Positions 54,581-62,878 of a DNA stretch of 64,000 nucleotides are shown piece by piece (within the stretch, counting starts at the first letter, position 1; the number at the start of each line of letters is the position of its first letter). Below the pieces are notes generated by a model. That model was not told the DNA's origin. It made no database searches and was given only the letters and a program-made list of their open reading frames with translations. The position numbers were made by a program, and so were the translations under genes. The stretch comes from Streptomyces sp. NBC_00457 (GTDB lineage Bacteria; Actinomycetota; Actinomycetes; Streptomycetales; Streptomycetaceae). Location of the stretch: positions 6,820,001 to 6,884,000 of the forward strand of contig NZ_CP107905.1 of assembly GCF_036014015.1 (NCBI RefSeq). Reading direction: 5' to 3'.

Positions 54581-55486
54581 CTGCGGCATGCGCCAGCAGC
54601 ATCAGGTCGGATCTTCCAGAAGGACCCTGCACTGCTCACCGATGCTCTGCAGGACGTGTTACGCGTCCCCTTCCCCAAGCCCCACGACTTCGCCGCCATG
54701 AACGTCGACCTCACTGAGATCGAGCCGGTCGAGCGGCGGGTGGACACGCTGCTGCGGGCGGAGACCGACGAGGGCACGTACCTCCTGATCGTGGAGTCGC
54801 AGGGGAAGCCCGACAAGAAGAAGCTCGGCAGTTGGCCGTACTACCTCAGCTATCTGTACGAGAAGTACAGCTGGCAGCCGGTGCTCATCGTCGTCACGCA
54901 GAGCAGCGCCACGGCCCGCTGGGCGGCGCAGCCGATTCATCTCGGGGTGCGGGGGTGTCCTTCGCTCACCGTTCAGCCTCTCGTGCTGAGTCCGGACAAC
55001 GTTCCGCTGATCGCGGATGCGCAGGAGGCCGTGCGGAAGCCATCCCTTGCGGTGCTTTCTGCCATGACACACGGCCGCGGTCGAAAGGCTCCCGCCATAC
55101 TGGAATCCCTGGCGACCGCCCTGAAGGAAGTGGAACCGGACACAGCAGCGGCCTTCGCTGCACTCGTCGACTCGTGCCTGGCAGATCCCCAGGCCAAGCA
55201 GCTGTGGAGGGACTTGATGACAGCGATGCAGTACTTCTTCCGGCACCCGCTTGCCGAGGAGGTCCGCGAGCAGGGTCGCGAGCAAGGCCTGGAGCAAGGC
55301 CGCAACGAAGGGCGTGTCGAAGACCGTGCCGAGATGGTCCTGGACCTTCTGCGTTGGCGCGGCATCGAGGTGCCCGAGTCGGTGCGCCAGCGCGTGGAGG
55401 CGTGTACTGATCTGGAGCAGCTCAAAGTGTGGTCGCAGCGGGCCGTGCAGGTGAGCCGGGCCTCGGAACTGTTCGTCGCCGAGTAG
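54581..55486 (+). pseudogene. 5'-truncated Rpn-family (PD-(D/E)xK) nuclease gene
   Basis: From about 54608 on, RIFQKDPALLTDAL and VPFPKPHDF match the early part of Streptomyces Rpn/DUF-type recombination-promoting nucleases, then NVDLTEIEPVERRVDTLLR and YLLIVESQGKPDKKK (E-x-Q nuclease motif), PVLIVVTQSS and the C-terminal HPLAEEVREQGREQG repeats. The usual first dozen residues with a start codon are replaced by unrelated sequence; only GTG 54656 or non-standard starts remain, and codon 2 from there is TTA (54659-54661). The C-terminal two thirds are intact, so an N-terminally shortened protein might still be made. The gene shares its frame with the Hint remnant. Confidence 0.6.
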
Positions 55487-55523
55487 ATCGGCGCACCCGC
55501 CGCCACCGATAAAGCCGTACGGC

Positions 55524-55551
55524 GGCCTGTTCAGTCCAGTCGGAACAGGCC
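55524..55551 (+). terminator. Terminator after the Rpn-like gene
   Basis: GGCCTGTTC and GAACAGGCC, a 9-bp perfect stem with a 10-base loop, 37 bases past the stop. Confidence 0.7.
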
Positions 55552-55639
55552 CCCGCACGCACCGCCCCCCGCCCCCCGGCGTGACGAGCGTTACCCCCAG
55601 CCCTCTCTGGACGCCGTGTCCTACTCGCCGGTACCTTGA

Positions 55640-56839
55640 ATGAGCAAGCGCTTAGACATGTACCGGGTGGAGGAGGACGGCGTGCGCCGTACGGTGTTCA
55701 ACGAGGATCACGAGGCGTTCCGGGAGACCCTTCGCGCCTTCATCGAGGCCGAGGTCGTGCCGGTCTACGACGAGTGGTTCGCGGCTGGTCAGGCGCCGCG
55801 CGACTTCTACTACAAGCTGGCCGAGCTGGGCGTCTTCGGTATCCGCGTGGACGAGGAGTTCGGCGGCGCCGGCATCGACTCGTACAAGTTCGAGGCCGTG
55901 ATGTACGAGGAGACGGCCCGCGCGGGTGTGCAGTTCGGCGGCTCCGGTGTGCACGTGCTGCTCGGTCTGCCGTACATCAAGATGCTCGCCACCGACGAGC
56001 AGAAGAAGCGGTTCCTGCCGAAGTTCGTCTCCGGTGAGGAGATGTGGGCGCTGGCGATGACCGAGCCGGGGACGGGGTCCGACCTCGCCGGTATGAAGAC
56101 CACCGCCAAGCTCAGCGAGGACGGCACGCACTACGTCCTCAACGGCGCCAAGACCTTCATCACGGGTGGCGTCCACGCCGACCGCGTCATCGTCTGCGCC
56201 CGCACGTCCGCGCCCACCGCCGAGGACCGCCGCTTCGGTATCTCCCTCTTCGCCGTGGACACCAAGTCCGAGGGCTACTCGGTCGGCCGGAAGCTCGACA
56301 AGCTCGGGCTGAAGACCTCCGACACCGCCGAGCTGGCGTTCGTCGACGTCAAGGTGCCCGTCGAGGACCTGCTCGGCGAGGAGAACAAGGGCTTCTACTA
56401 CCTCGGCCACAACCTGGCCTCCGAGCGCTGGGGCATCGCCTTCGGCGCCTACGCCCAGGCCAAGGCGGCCGTCCGGTTCGCCAAGGAGTACGTCCAGGAC
56501 CGCACCGTCTTCGGCAAGACCGTCGCCTCCTTCCAGAACACCAAGTTCGAACTGGCCGCCTGCCAGGCCGAGGTGGACGCGGCGGAGGCCGTCGCCGACC
56601 GTGCCCTCGAGGCGCTCGACGCCGGTGAGCTGACCCCGGCCGAGGCCGCCAGCGCCAAGCTGTTCTGCACCGAGGTCGCGCACCGCGTGATCGACCGCTG
56701 CCTCCAGCTGCACGGCGGCTACGGGTTCATGAACGAGTACCCGATCGCCCGCCTGTACGCGGACAACCGTGTGAACCGCATCTACGGCGGCACCAGCGAG
56801 ATCATGAAGTCGATCATCGCGAAGGACATGGGCCTGTAA
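55640..56839 (+). CDS. Acyl-CoA dehydrogenase, 399 aa
   Basis: FAD-dependent dehydrogenase, a second member distinct from the one at 47676. Marks: WALAMTEPGTGSDLAGMKTTA, YVLNGAKTFITGG, and QLHGGYGFMNEYPIARLYADNRVNRIYGGTSEIMKSIIAKDMGL with the catalytic-region IYGGTSEI. The start could be ATG 55640 or ATG 55658; neither has a strong site. It is followed after 35 bases by a thioesterase, suggesting beta-oxidation of a medium or branched acyl-CoA. Substrate not predicted. Confidence 0.92.
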   Translation: MSKRLDMYRVEEDGVRRTVFNEDHEAFRETLRAFIEAEVVPVYDEWFAAGQAPRDFYYKLAELGVFGIRVDEEFGGAGIDSYKFEAVMYEETARAGVQFGGSGVHVLLGLPYIKMLATDEQKKRFLPKFVSGEEMWALAMTEPGTGSDLAGMKTTAKLSEDGTHYVLNGAKTFITGGVHADRVIVCARTSAPTAEDRRFGISLFAVDTKSEGYSVGRKLDKLGLKTSDTAELAFVDVKVPVEDLLGEENKGFYYLGHNLASERWGIAFGAYAQAKAAVRFAKEYVQDRTVFGKTVASFQNTKFELAACQAEVDAAEAVADRALEALDAGELTPAEAASAKLFCTEVAHRVIDRCLQLHGGYGFMNEYPIARLYADNRVNRIYGGTSEIMKSIIAKDMGL

Positions 56840-56874
56840 GGTTCCCGAAATTACCGGCCAGTAGAAAAGGTGCC

Positions 56875-57753
56875 ATGAACCAGGCACTACGGGGTCTCCT
56901 CGATCTGCTCGACATCGAGCAGATCGAGGAGAACATCTTCCGCGGCCAGTCCCGCTCCGCCGTCGTCCCACGCGTCTTCGGCGGACAGGTCGCGGCCCAG
57001 GCGCTCGTCGCCGCCGGGCGTACGGTCCCCGAGGACCGTCTCGCCCACTCCCTCCACGCGTACTTCCTGCGCATCGGCGACGCGGGCGCACCCATCGTCT
57101 ACAACGTCGACCGGATGAACGACGGCCGTTCCTTCACCACGCGCCGCGTGGTCGCGATCCAGCACGGCCAGCCGATCTTCGCGCTCTCCGCCTCCTTCCA
57201 GAAATACGAGGAAGGCTTCGACCACCAGATCCCGATGCCGCCCGCCCCCGACCCGGTCACCCTCCCCACCGCCGAGGAACGGCTGCCGGCGTACGACCTC
57301 GCCCCCGAGGTCGTCGAGAAGATGCTGGAGGCGCGGGCCGCCGTAGATCTGCGCTACGTCGACGACCCGCCGTACGGCCGCTACGGCGAGCCCCGCGAGC
57401 CGCACTCCCAGGTCTGGTTCCGCACCAACGGCAAACTGGCCGACGACCCCCTGCTCCACGTGGTCCTCGCCACCTACGTCTCCGACATGACCCTCCTCGA
57501 CTCTGTCCTCCTCGCGCACGGGCGCGGGGGATGGGCGGTCGGGGACGTCGTCGGGGCCTCTCTGGACCACGCGATGTGGTTCCACCGGCCCTTCCGCGCC
57601 GACGAATGGCTCCTGTACGACCAGGAGTCCCCGTCGGCGCACGGCGGCCGGGGTCTCGGACAGGCCCGGATCTACACCCAGGACGGGCAGCTCGCGATAT
57701 CGGTGATCCAGGAGGGCGTGGTGCGCGCCCCACGGCCAAGCCCCACGGCCTAG
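56875..57753 (+). CDS. tesB: Acyl-CoA thioesterase II (TesB)
   Basis: Double hot-dog thioesterase of 292 residues. ATG 56875 follows AGAAAAGG. First half: GQSRSAVVPRVFGGQVAAQALVAAGRT, HSLHAYFLRIGD, YNVDRMNDGRSFTTRRVVAIQHG. Second half ends with the usual ASLDHAMWFHRPFRADEWLLYDQESPSAHGGRGLGQARIYTQDGQLAISVIQEGVVR; the catalytic Asp, Thr/Ser and Gln are in the DHAMWFH and GQARI region. Likely co-transcribed with the acyl-CoA dehydrogenase. It ends nine bases before a convergent gene. Confidence 0.93.
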   Translation: MNQALRGLLDLLDIEQIEENIFRGQSRSAVVPRVFGGQVAAQALVAAGRTVPEDRLAHSLHAYFLRIGDAGAPIVYNVDRMNDGRSFTTRRVVAIQHGQPIFALSASFQKYEEGFDHQIPMPPAPDPVTLPTAEERLPAYDLAPEVVEKMLEARAAVDLRYVDDPPYGRYGEPREPHSQVWFRTNGKLADDPLLHVVLATYVSDMTLLDSVLLAHGRGGWAVGDVVGASLDHAMWFHRPFRADEWLLYDQESPSAHGGRGLGQARIYTQDGQLAISVIQEGVVRAPRPSPTA

Positions 57754-57762
57754 CGCTCCGGC

Positions 57763-58617
57763 CTAGGTGAGCCCCGCCTCGGACAGCAGATACGCCGTCA
57801 GCGGGTCGTAGTACCGCGGGCTGAGGACGTGGTCGTCGAGGGGGACCGCCACCTGGAGGGTGCCTTCCGACTCGGCGAGGAAGAGGGCCGGGTCGTTGCA
57901 GTCCGCGTACCCCACGGAGTCCACGCCGTGCTGGGCGGCGTATCCCGCCCAGCCGTGGTCGGCGACGACCAGGTCGGGCAGCGGGCGGCCCTCCTGCTCC
58001 AGGGCGGTGAGGATGGCGCGCATCGGGGCGCCGGAGTGCGTGTGCCACAGCGTGGCGCCGTGCTCCAGCATCGCCACGTCCGCGAACTGCATGACGTATC
58101 CCTCGTCCGTCTGCAAGCCGTCCGGGATGACGACGATCTCGCAGCCGGCCGTGCGCAGCGCGGCGGCCGTGGCGCGGTGTACGTCGAGCAGTCCGCCGGG
58201 GTGGCCGGTGGCGAACAGCACCCGCTGCTCGCCGTCGGCCGCCTTGCGCAGCCGGGCCGCCATCCGCTCCAGCGCGTCGACCGTCAGCTCGGGGTCGATG
58301 GTGTCCTGGCCGTACCGGTACTCCGGGTCGTCGTGCACACCCACCCGCTCGGTCATCACCGCGAGCACGTCCTGCTCGTCCGTCCAGCGCTCGCCGAGCT
58401 CGAGGCCGAGCCAGTAGTGCCGGTCGCCGTTGGCCAGCTTGCGGTAGTGGGAGAGGTTGTTCTCGCGAGGCGTGGCCACGTCGCCCGCGATACGGGTCTT
58501 CACGAGGTGGTCGACGAGCTCGGCGCGGCTGGGGGTCCCGGATATCGGCATGGGAACCATTGTGAGGCAGACCGCAGTGCGAACACCCGGCGTCCCGCCC
58601 GCTGGGACACGCGTCAC
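57763..58617 (-). CDS. Phosphatase-like protein of Streptomyces, 284 aa
   Basis: Resembles proteins annotated in Streptomyces as phosphatases or histidinol-phosphate-like enzymes; I can point to no firm catalytic signature. Features: RENNLSHYRKLANGDRHYWLGLELGERWTDEQDVL, VLFATGHPGGLLDVH, and LPDLVVADHGWAGYAAQHGVDSVGYADCNDPALF with His and Asp residues that could bind metal. The GTG at 58617 directly follows the pucR stop, with GGAAAGGG four bases ahead, so the gene is coupled to pucR; ATG 58560 is an alternative if the first 19 residues are not real. Role in the PucR pathway is unknown. Confidence 0.7.
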   Translation of the reverse strand: MTRVPAGGTPGVRTAVCLTMVPMPISGTPSRAELVDHLVKTRIAGDVATPRENNLSHYRKLANGDRHYWLGLELGERWTDEQDVLAVMTERVGVHDDPEYRYGQDTIDPELTVDALERMAARLRKAADGEQRVLFATGHPGGLLDVHRATAAALRTAGCEIVVIPDGLQTDEGYVMQFADVAMLEHGATLWHTHSGAPMRAILTALEQEGRPLPDLVVADHGWAGYAAQHGVDSVGYADCNDPALFLAESEGTLQVAVPLDDHVLSPRYYDPLTAYLLSEAGLT

Positions 58618-60276
58618 TCACCCTTTCCGCAGCGCGAACCACAACTCCATGCGTACGTCCGGATCGTCCAGGTCGGCGCCCAGCAGCGCCCCGCACCGGG
58701 CGATCCGCTGCCGCACGGTGTTGCGATGCACGGACAGCGCGACGGCCGTACGGTCCCAACTCCCGTGCAGGGAAAGCCAGGTGCGCAGGGTCTCGGTGAG
58801 GGCCGGAGCGGCGGCGACGGGAGCGAGGAGTGCGCGGGCGTGCGCCTCCGCCTCTTCCGGCGGGAGGAGTTCGGCGAGACCCGGGCGGGCGCCGTGCCGG
58901 ACCAGCGCGGTGCGGGTGGCACGCGCGCGTGCCAGGGCACGGGCCGCCTGGGTGTCGGCCGACGGCCACTCCTGCGGCGCGGCGGGCGCACTGACCCCGA
59001 GCGTCCAGCCCGGCTGCGGCTCGATCTCACGAAGGGGCAGGAGCACGCGTACGACATCCTCCGCCAGGTCCACCAACGGCGAACCGAGCGCCGCGCCCAG
59101 CGCCGAGGCCGCCATGGCGTCGGGACGCGGCGCGTCCGGCCTCGCGTGCACGACCAGCCACCGGTCGGCGCCCAGCAGCGGCGCGACCTCCTCGGGCGGG
59201 GCGCCCAGCAGCAGCCGTACCAGCGCGGAGGACCGGGCCGCGCCCGCGCCGCTGTGGTGCTCGCCGGTGAGGAGGGTGAGCAGCACAGCGGCGACGGAGG
59301 CGATGGTGTGGTCACCGGGGTCGCGCTGCGGGGCCGCGATGCCCAGCACGAAGCCCTGGCCGGCGCCGAGAGCGTAGGCGGCGAGGTGGGTGCCGGCGAT
59401 GGTGTCGGTGGCGGAGGTGGGGCGGACGGGGCCGACCGGGGCCGGTCGGGCGGCGGGTGGGCGGTCGGCTCGTGCCGCCCGGCCGGGGACGGCGGCGGAG
59501 GTGGGGTGGGAGGGGCCTGCGGGTGGGCGGTTGGCTGGTGCCGCCCCGCCGGGCTCACCGGCCGGGTGTCCTGCGGACGTGCGGTCCGCGGCGGCCGTCG
59601 CGCCGCGCCCGCCCCGCCTCGCCGCCGCGTCCGTCGGCCGTACGACTCCCGCCAGATCCGCCAGCGCCTCCCGCAACTCACCCCCCGGCCCCCGCCCCGC
59701 CGCCGCGATCTCCCCGCCGTCCGGTCCGAACAGCACCGTCCGTCCGCCGACCCGCTGTGCCAGTTGCCGTAGCACCGACGGCACCGGGTCCGGGCGGGAG
59801 GCCGCGGCGGCCAGGCTCTGCTGGGCCTCCGTCACCCGGCGCAGCTCCGCGAGGCGGGCCTGGGCCATGAGCTGCCAGACCGCGCGGGCGACGCCGGAGA
59901 AGGTGGTCTGCGGCGGGACCTCGACGAGTGGCAGCTCGTACGCCTCGCAGGCCGCGACCAGCGCCCGCGGCACCGTGTCGTGCACCGGGGCGAGCCCGAA
60001 GCCGAGGGCCGCGCCGCCCGCCGCGACGATCCGGGAGACATAGTCGTCGAAGTACGTGCCCGAGCCCGCCGCGTCCGGGATGTGCACGCCGGCCGTCAGC
60101 AGCAGCTCGCCGCCCAGCAGATACGGGTACGGGTCCGCCATCTCCGAGGTGTGCGCCCAGTGGATGACGATGTCCGGATCGGTGGGCCCGGCGATCTGGC
60201 GCAGGGCGAGGTCCTCGCGGGCCAGGAGGGACGCGAGGGGCACGGGTGGGGTGGGGGGAACAGAGGGTTCCGGCAT
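58618..60276 (-). CDS. PucR-family transcriptional regulator, 552 aa
   Basis: Regulator of a nitrogen or purine-type catabolic function. ATG 60276 follows GGAGGG. The N-terminal PucR domain is at about 14-140 (LAREDLALRQIAGP, DPYPYLLGGELLLTAGVHIPD). A 90-residue Ala/Pro/Arg-rich insertion (about 205-300) with an imperfect 66-bp DNA repeat follows, then a GGDEF-like middle part and the C-terminal HTH (ETLRTWLSLHGSWDRTAVALSVHRNTVRQRIARC). Divergent from the sodium symporter gene, the usual position for a regulator of the adjacent transport and catabolic genes. Confidence 0.88.
   Translation of the reverse strand: MPEPSVPPTPPVPLASLLAREDLALRQIAGPTDPDIVIHWAHTSEMADPYPYLLGGELLLTAGVHIPDAAGSGTYFDDYVSRIVAAGGAALGFGLAPVHDTVPRALVAACEAYELPLVEVPPQTTFSGVARAVWQLMAQARLAELRRVTEAQQSLAAAASRPDPVPSVLRQLAQRVGGRTVLFGPDGGEIAAAGRGPGGELREALADLAGVVRPTDAAARRGGRGATAAADRTSAGHPAGEPGGAAPANRPPAGPSHPTSAAVPGRAARADRPPAARPAPVGPVRPTSATDTIAGTHLAAYALGAGQGFVLGIAAPQRDPGDHTIASVAAVLLTLLTGEHHSGAGAARSSALVRLLLGAPPEEVAPLLGADRWLVVHARPDAPRPDAMAASALGAALGSPLVDLAEDVVRVLLPLREIEPQPGWTLGVSAPAAPQEWPSADTQAARALARARATRTALVRHGARPGLAELLPPEEAEAHARALLAPVAAAPALTETLRTWLSLHGSWDRTAVALSVHRNTVRQRIARCGALLGADLDDPDVRMELWFALRKG
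59455..59545. repeat. Imperfect 66-bp direct repeat inside pucR
   Basis: GGGTGGGCGGTCGGCTCGTG at 59455 recurs with two changes at 59521 (offset 66 bases, 22 codons). It codes for the low-complexity linker of PucR and probably arose by slippage. Confidence 0.6.
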
Positions 60277-60398
60277 GGTGTGCGATCCCTCCACTCAGGG
60301 CACCTCGAATGGATGAAACGTACACTTCGCAGTCGCTTTCCGGCCACCTAGGGTCAGTCGTCAGCACCCGCCGGCGAGACCGACCGAAGGAGGGCCTA
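60277..60398. promoter_or_regulatory. Divergent pucR / symporter promoter region
   Basis: 122 bases between divergent genes. A partial dyad TGAAACGTACACTTCG (about 60314-60329) with GTAC at its centre is the only symmetric element and could be a regulator site. Promoter boxes cannot be assigned. Confidence 0.4.
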
Positions 60399-61853
60399 GT
60401 GGCCATCGACTACGCAGTGATCGTCGTCTATCTGGTCGGCATGCTGGCCATGGGCTGGTGGGGCATGCGCCGCGCCAAGTCCAAGAGCGAGTTCCTGGTC
60501 GCGGGCCGTCGCCTGGGCCCGACCATGTACTCCGGCACCATGGCCGCGATCGTCCTCGGCGGCGCGTCCACCATCGGGGGCGTCGGGCTGGGTTACCAGT
60601 ACGGGCTGTCCGGCGCCTGGATGGTCTTCACCATCGGCCTCGGACTCCTCGCCCTCTCCGTCTTCTTCTCCGCCCGCATCGCCCGCCTCAAGGTCTACAC
60701 CGTCTCCGAGATGCTCGACCTGCGCTACGGCGGCCGCGCGGGCGTCGTCTCGGGTGTCGTCATGTGGGCGTACACCCTCATGCTCGCGGTCACCTCGACG
60801 ATCGCGTACGCCACGATCTTCGACGTCCTCTTCGACATGAACCGCACCGTCGCGATCGTCCTCGGCGGCTCGATCGTCGTCGCGTACTCCACGCTCGGCG
60901 GCATGTGGTCGATCACGCTGACGGACATGGTGCAGTTCGTGGTGAAGACGATCGGCGTGCTGCTGCTCCTGCTGCCCATCGCCGTCGTCAAGGCGGGCGG
61001 CTTCAGCGAGATGAAGGCGCAGCTGCCCACCGAGTACTTCGACCCGCTGGGCATCGGCGGCGAGACGATCTTCACCTACGTGCTGATCTACACCTTCGGC
61101 ATGCTCATCGGTCAGGACATCTGGCAGCGCGTGTTCACCGCGCGCAGCGACAAGACGGCGAAATGGGGCGGCACGGTCGCGGGGACGTACTGCCTCGCGT
61201 ACGCCCTCGCGGGCGCCGTCATCGGTACGGCGGCCAAGGTGCTGTACCCGAAGCTGGGGAGCGCGGACGACGCCTTCGCGACCATCGTGAAGGACGAACT
61301 CCCGGTGGGTGTACGGGGGTTGGTGCTGGCCGCCGCGCTCGCGGCTGTCATGTCGACGTCCTCCGGCGCGCTGATCGCCTGTGCCACCGTCGCCAACAAC
61401 GACATCTGGTCGCGGCTGCGGGGGAAGATCACGGGCGGTGACCGCGACGAGGTCAAGGACAACCGCGCCTTCATCCTCATCATGGGCCTCGCGGTGATCG
61501 GTACGGCCATCGCGCTGAACAACGTCGTCGAGGCGCTGACGGTGGCGTACAACCTGCTCGTCGGCGGACTCCTCGTGCCGATCCTCGGCGGGCTGCTGTG
61601 GAAGCGGGGCACCGCCCAGGGCGCGCTCGCCTCCGTCGCCGTCGGCGGTCTCGCCGTCATCGGCCTGATGGCGACGTACGGCATCCTCGCCAACGAGCCC
61701 ATCTACTACGGGCTGCTGTCGTCGCTGGCCACTTACGTCGTCGTATCCCTGGCGACTCCGGCGACCGACGCGGCCGTACTCGCGGCCTGGCGTGAGCGGC
61801 TCGCCGGGCGGGCGCCCGAACCCCGGTCGGAGCCGGTCCCGGCGCACCAGTAA
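60399..61853 (+). CDS. Sodium:solute symporter (SSS family), 484 aa
   Basis: Membrane symporter with about 12-13 helices. GTG 60399 follows GAAGGAGGG. Conserved parts: EFLVAGRRLGPTMYSGTMAAIVLGGASTIGGVGLGYQYG (first sodium site region), YSTLGGMWSITLTDMVQFVVKT, and AAVMSTSSGALIACATVANNDIW, the second SSS signature with the Ser pair that binds Na+. Cytoplasmic tail at the end. In front of a ureohydrolase it probably imports the guanidino compound, amine or amino acid acted on by the next enzymes; this is inference from position. Confidence 0.9.
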   Translation: MAIDYAVIVVYLVGMLAMGWWGMRRAKSKSEFLVAGRRLGPTMYSGTMAAIVLGGASTIGGVGLGYQYGLSGAWMVFTIGLGLLALSVFFSARIARLKVYTVSEMLDLRYGGRAGVVSGVVMWAYTLMLAVTSTIAYATIFDVLFDMNRTVAIVLGGSIVVAYSTLGGMWSITLTDMVQFVVKTIGVLLLLLPIAVVKAGGFSEMKAQLPTEYFDPLGIGGETIFTYVLIYTFGMLIGQDIWQRVFTARSDKTAKWGGTVAGTYCLAYALAGAVIGTAAKVLYPKLGSADDAFATIVKDELPVGVRGLVLAAALAAVMSTSSGALIACATVANNDIWSRLRGKITGGDRDEVKDNRAFILIMGLAVIGTAIALNNVVEALTVAYNLLVGGLLVPILGGLLWKRGTAQGALASVAVGGLAVIGLMATYGILANEPIYYGLLSSLATYVVVSLATPATDAAVLAAWRERLAGRAPEPRSEPVPAHQ

Positions 61854-61909
61854 AGTCGTATGGCAAGTAGTACATACGCGATGAAGCGTGAGAAAGAAGG
61901 CATTTCCCG

Positions 61910-62878
61910 ATGAGCAGCACCGAGACGCCCCGCGGCCCCGTCGACTCCTCCCGCATCCCGCGGTACGCCGGACCCGCGACCTTCGCCCGGCTGCCGCGGC
62001 TCGACGAGGTCGGCCGTGCCGATGTCGCCGTGGTCGGCGTGCCGTTCGACTCGGGCGTCTCGTACCGGCCGGGCGCCCGCTTCGGCGGCAACGCGATCCG
62101 TGAGGCGTCCCGGCTGCTGCGCCCGTACAACCCGGCGCAGGACGCGTCCCCCTTCGCGCTGGCGCAGGTCGCGGACGGCGGGGACATCGCGGTGAACCCG
62201 TTCAACATCAACGAGGCCGTGGAGACGGTCGAGGCGGCGGCGGACGAGCTGCTGGGGACGGGGGCCAGGCTGATGACCCTCGGCGGCGACCACACCATCG
62301 CGCTCCCGCTGCTCCGTTCCGTGGCCAAGCAGCACGGCCCGGTGGCGCTGCTGCACTTCGACGCGCACCTCGACACCTGGGACACGTACTTCGGCGCCGA
62401 GTACACGCACGGGACGCCGTTCCGGCGGGCGGTGGAGGAGGGGATCCTGGACACCTCGGCCCTCTCCCACGTCGGTATTCGCGGCCCCCTCTACGGCAAG
62501 CAGGACCTGGATGACGACGCCAAGCTCGGCTTCGGCATCGTGACGTCCGCGGATGTCATGCGGCGCGGTGTCGACGAGGTCGCCGACCAGCTGCGTCAGC
62601 GCATCGGCGACCGCCCGCTGTACATCTCCATCGACATCGACTGCCTGGACCCGGCGCACGCGCCCGGCACGGGGACGCCCGAGGCGGGCGGCATGACGTC
62701 GAGGGAGCTGTTGGAGATCCTGCGGGGTCTGGCCGGCTGCAACCTGGTCTCGGCGGATGTCGTCGAGGTGGCGCCCGCGTACGATCACGCCGAGATCACG
62801 TCGGTGGCCGCGTCCCACACGGCGTACGAACTGACCACGATCATGTCCCGCCAGATTGCAGAGGCCCGCGCACAGTGA
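61910..62878 (+). CDS. speB: Ureohydrolase (agmatinase/guanidinobutyrase family), 322 aa
   Basis: Mn2+-dependent hydrolase that splits urea from a guanidino compound. All metal ligands are present: [16 protein letters not shown] and [22 protein letters not shown]. Length is usual. The family includes agmatinase, guanidinobutyrase, guanidinopropionase and guanidine hydrolase, and sequence alone does not separate them; speB is the usual label. The start follows AAGAAGG. It overlaps the next gene (GTGA) and follows the symporter by 56 bases, so the three are an operon. Confidence 0.9.
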   Translation: MSSTETPRGPVDSSRIPRYAGPATFARLPRLDEVGRADVAVVGVPFDSGVSYRPGARFGGNAIREASRLLRPYNPAQDASPFALAQVADGGDIAVNPFNINEAVETVEAAADELLGTGARLMTLGGDHTIALPLLRSVAKQHGPVALLHFDAHLDTWDTYFGAEYTHGTPFRRAVEEGILDTSALSHVGIRGPLYGKQDLDDDAKLGFGIVTSADVMRRGVDEVADQLRQRIGDRPLYISIDIDCLDPAHAPGTGTPEAGGMTSRELLEILRGLAGCNLVSADVVEVAPAYDHAEITSVAASHTAYELTTIMSRQIAEARAQ

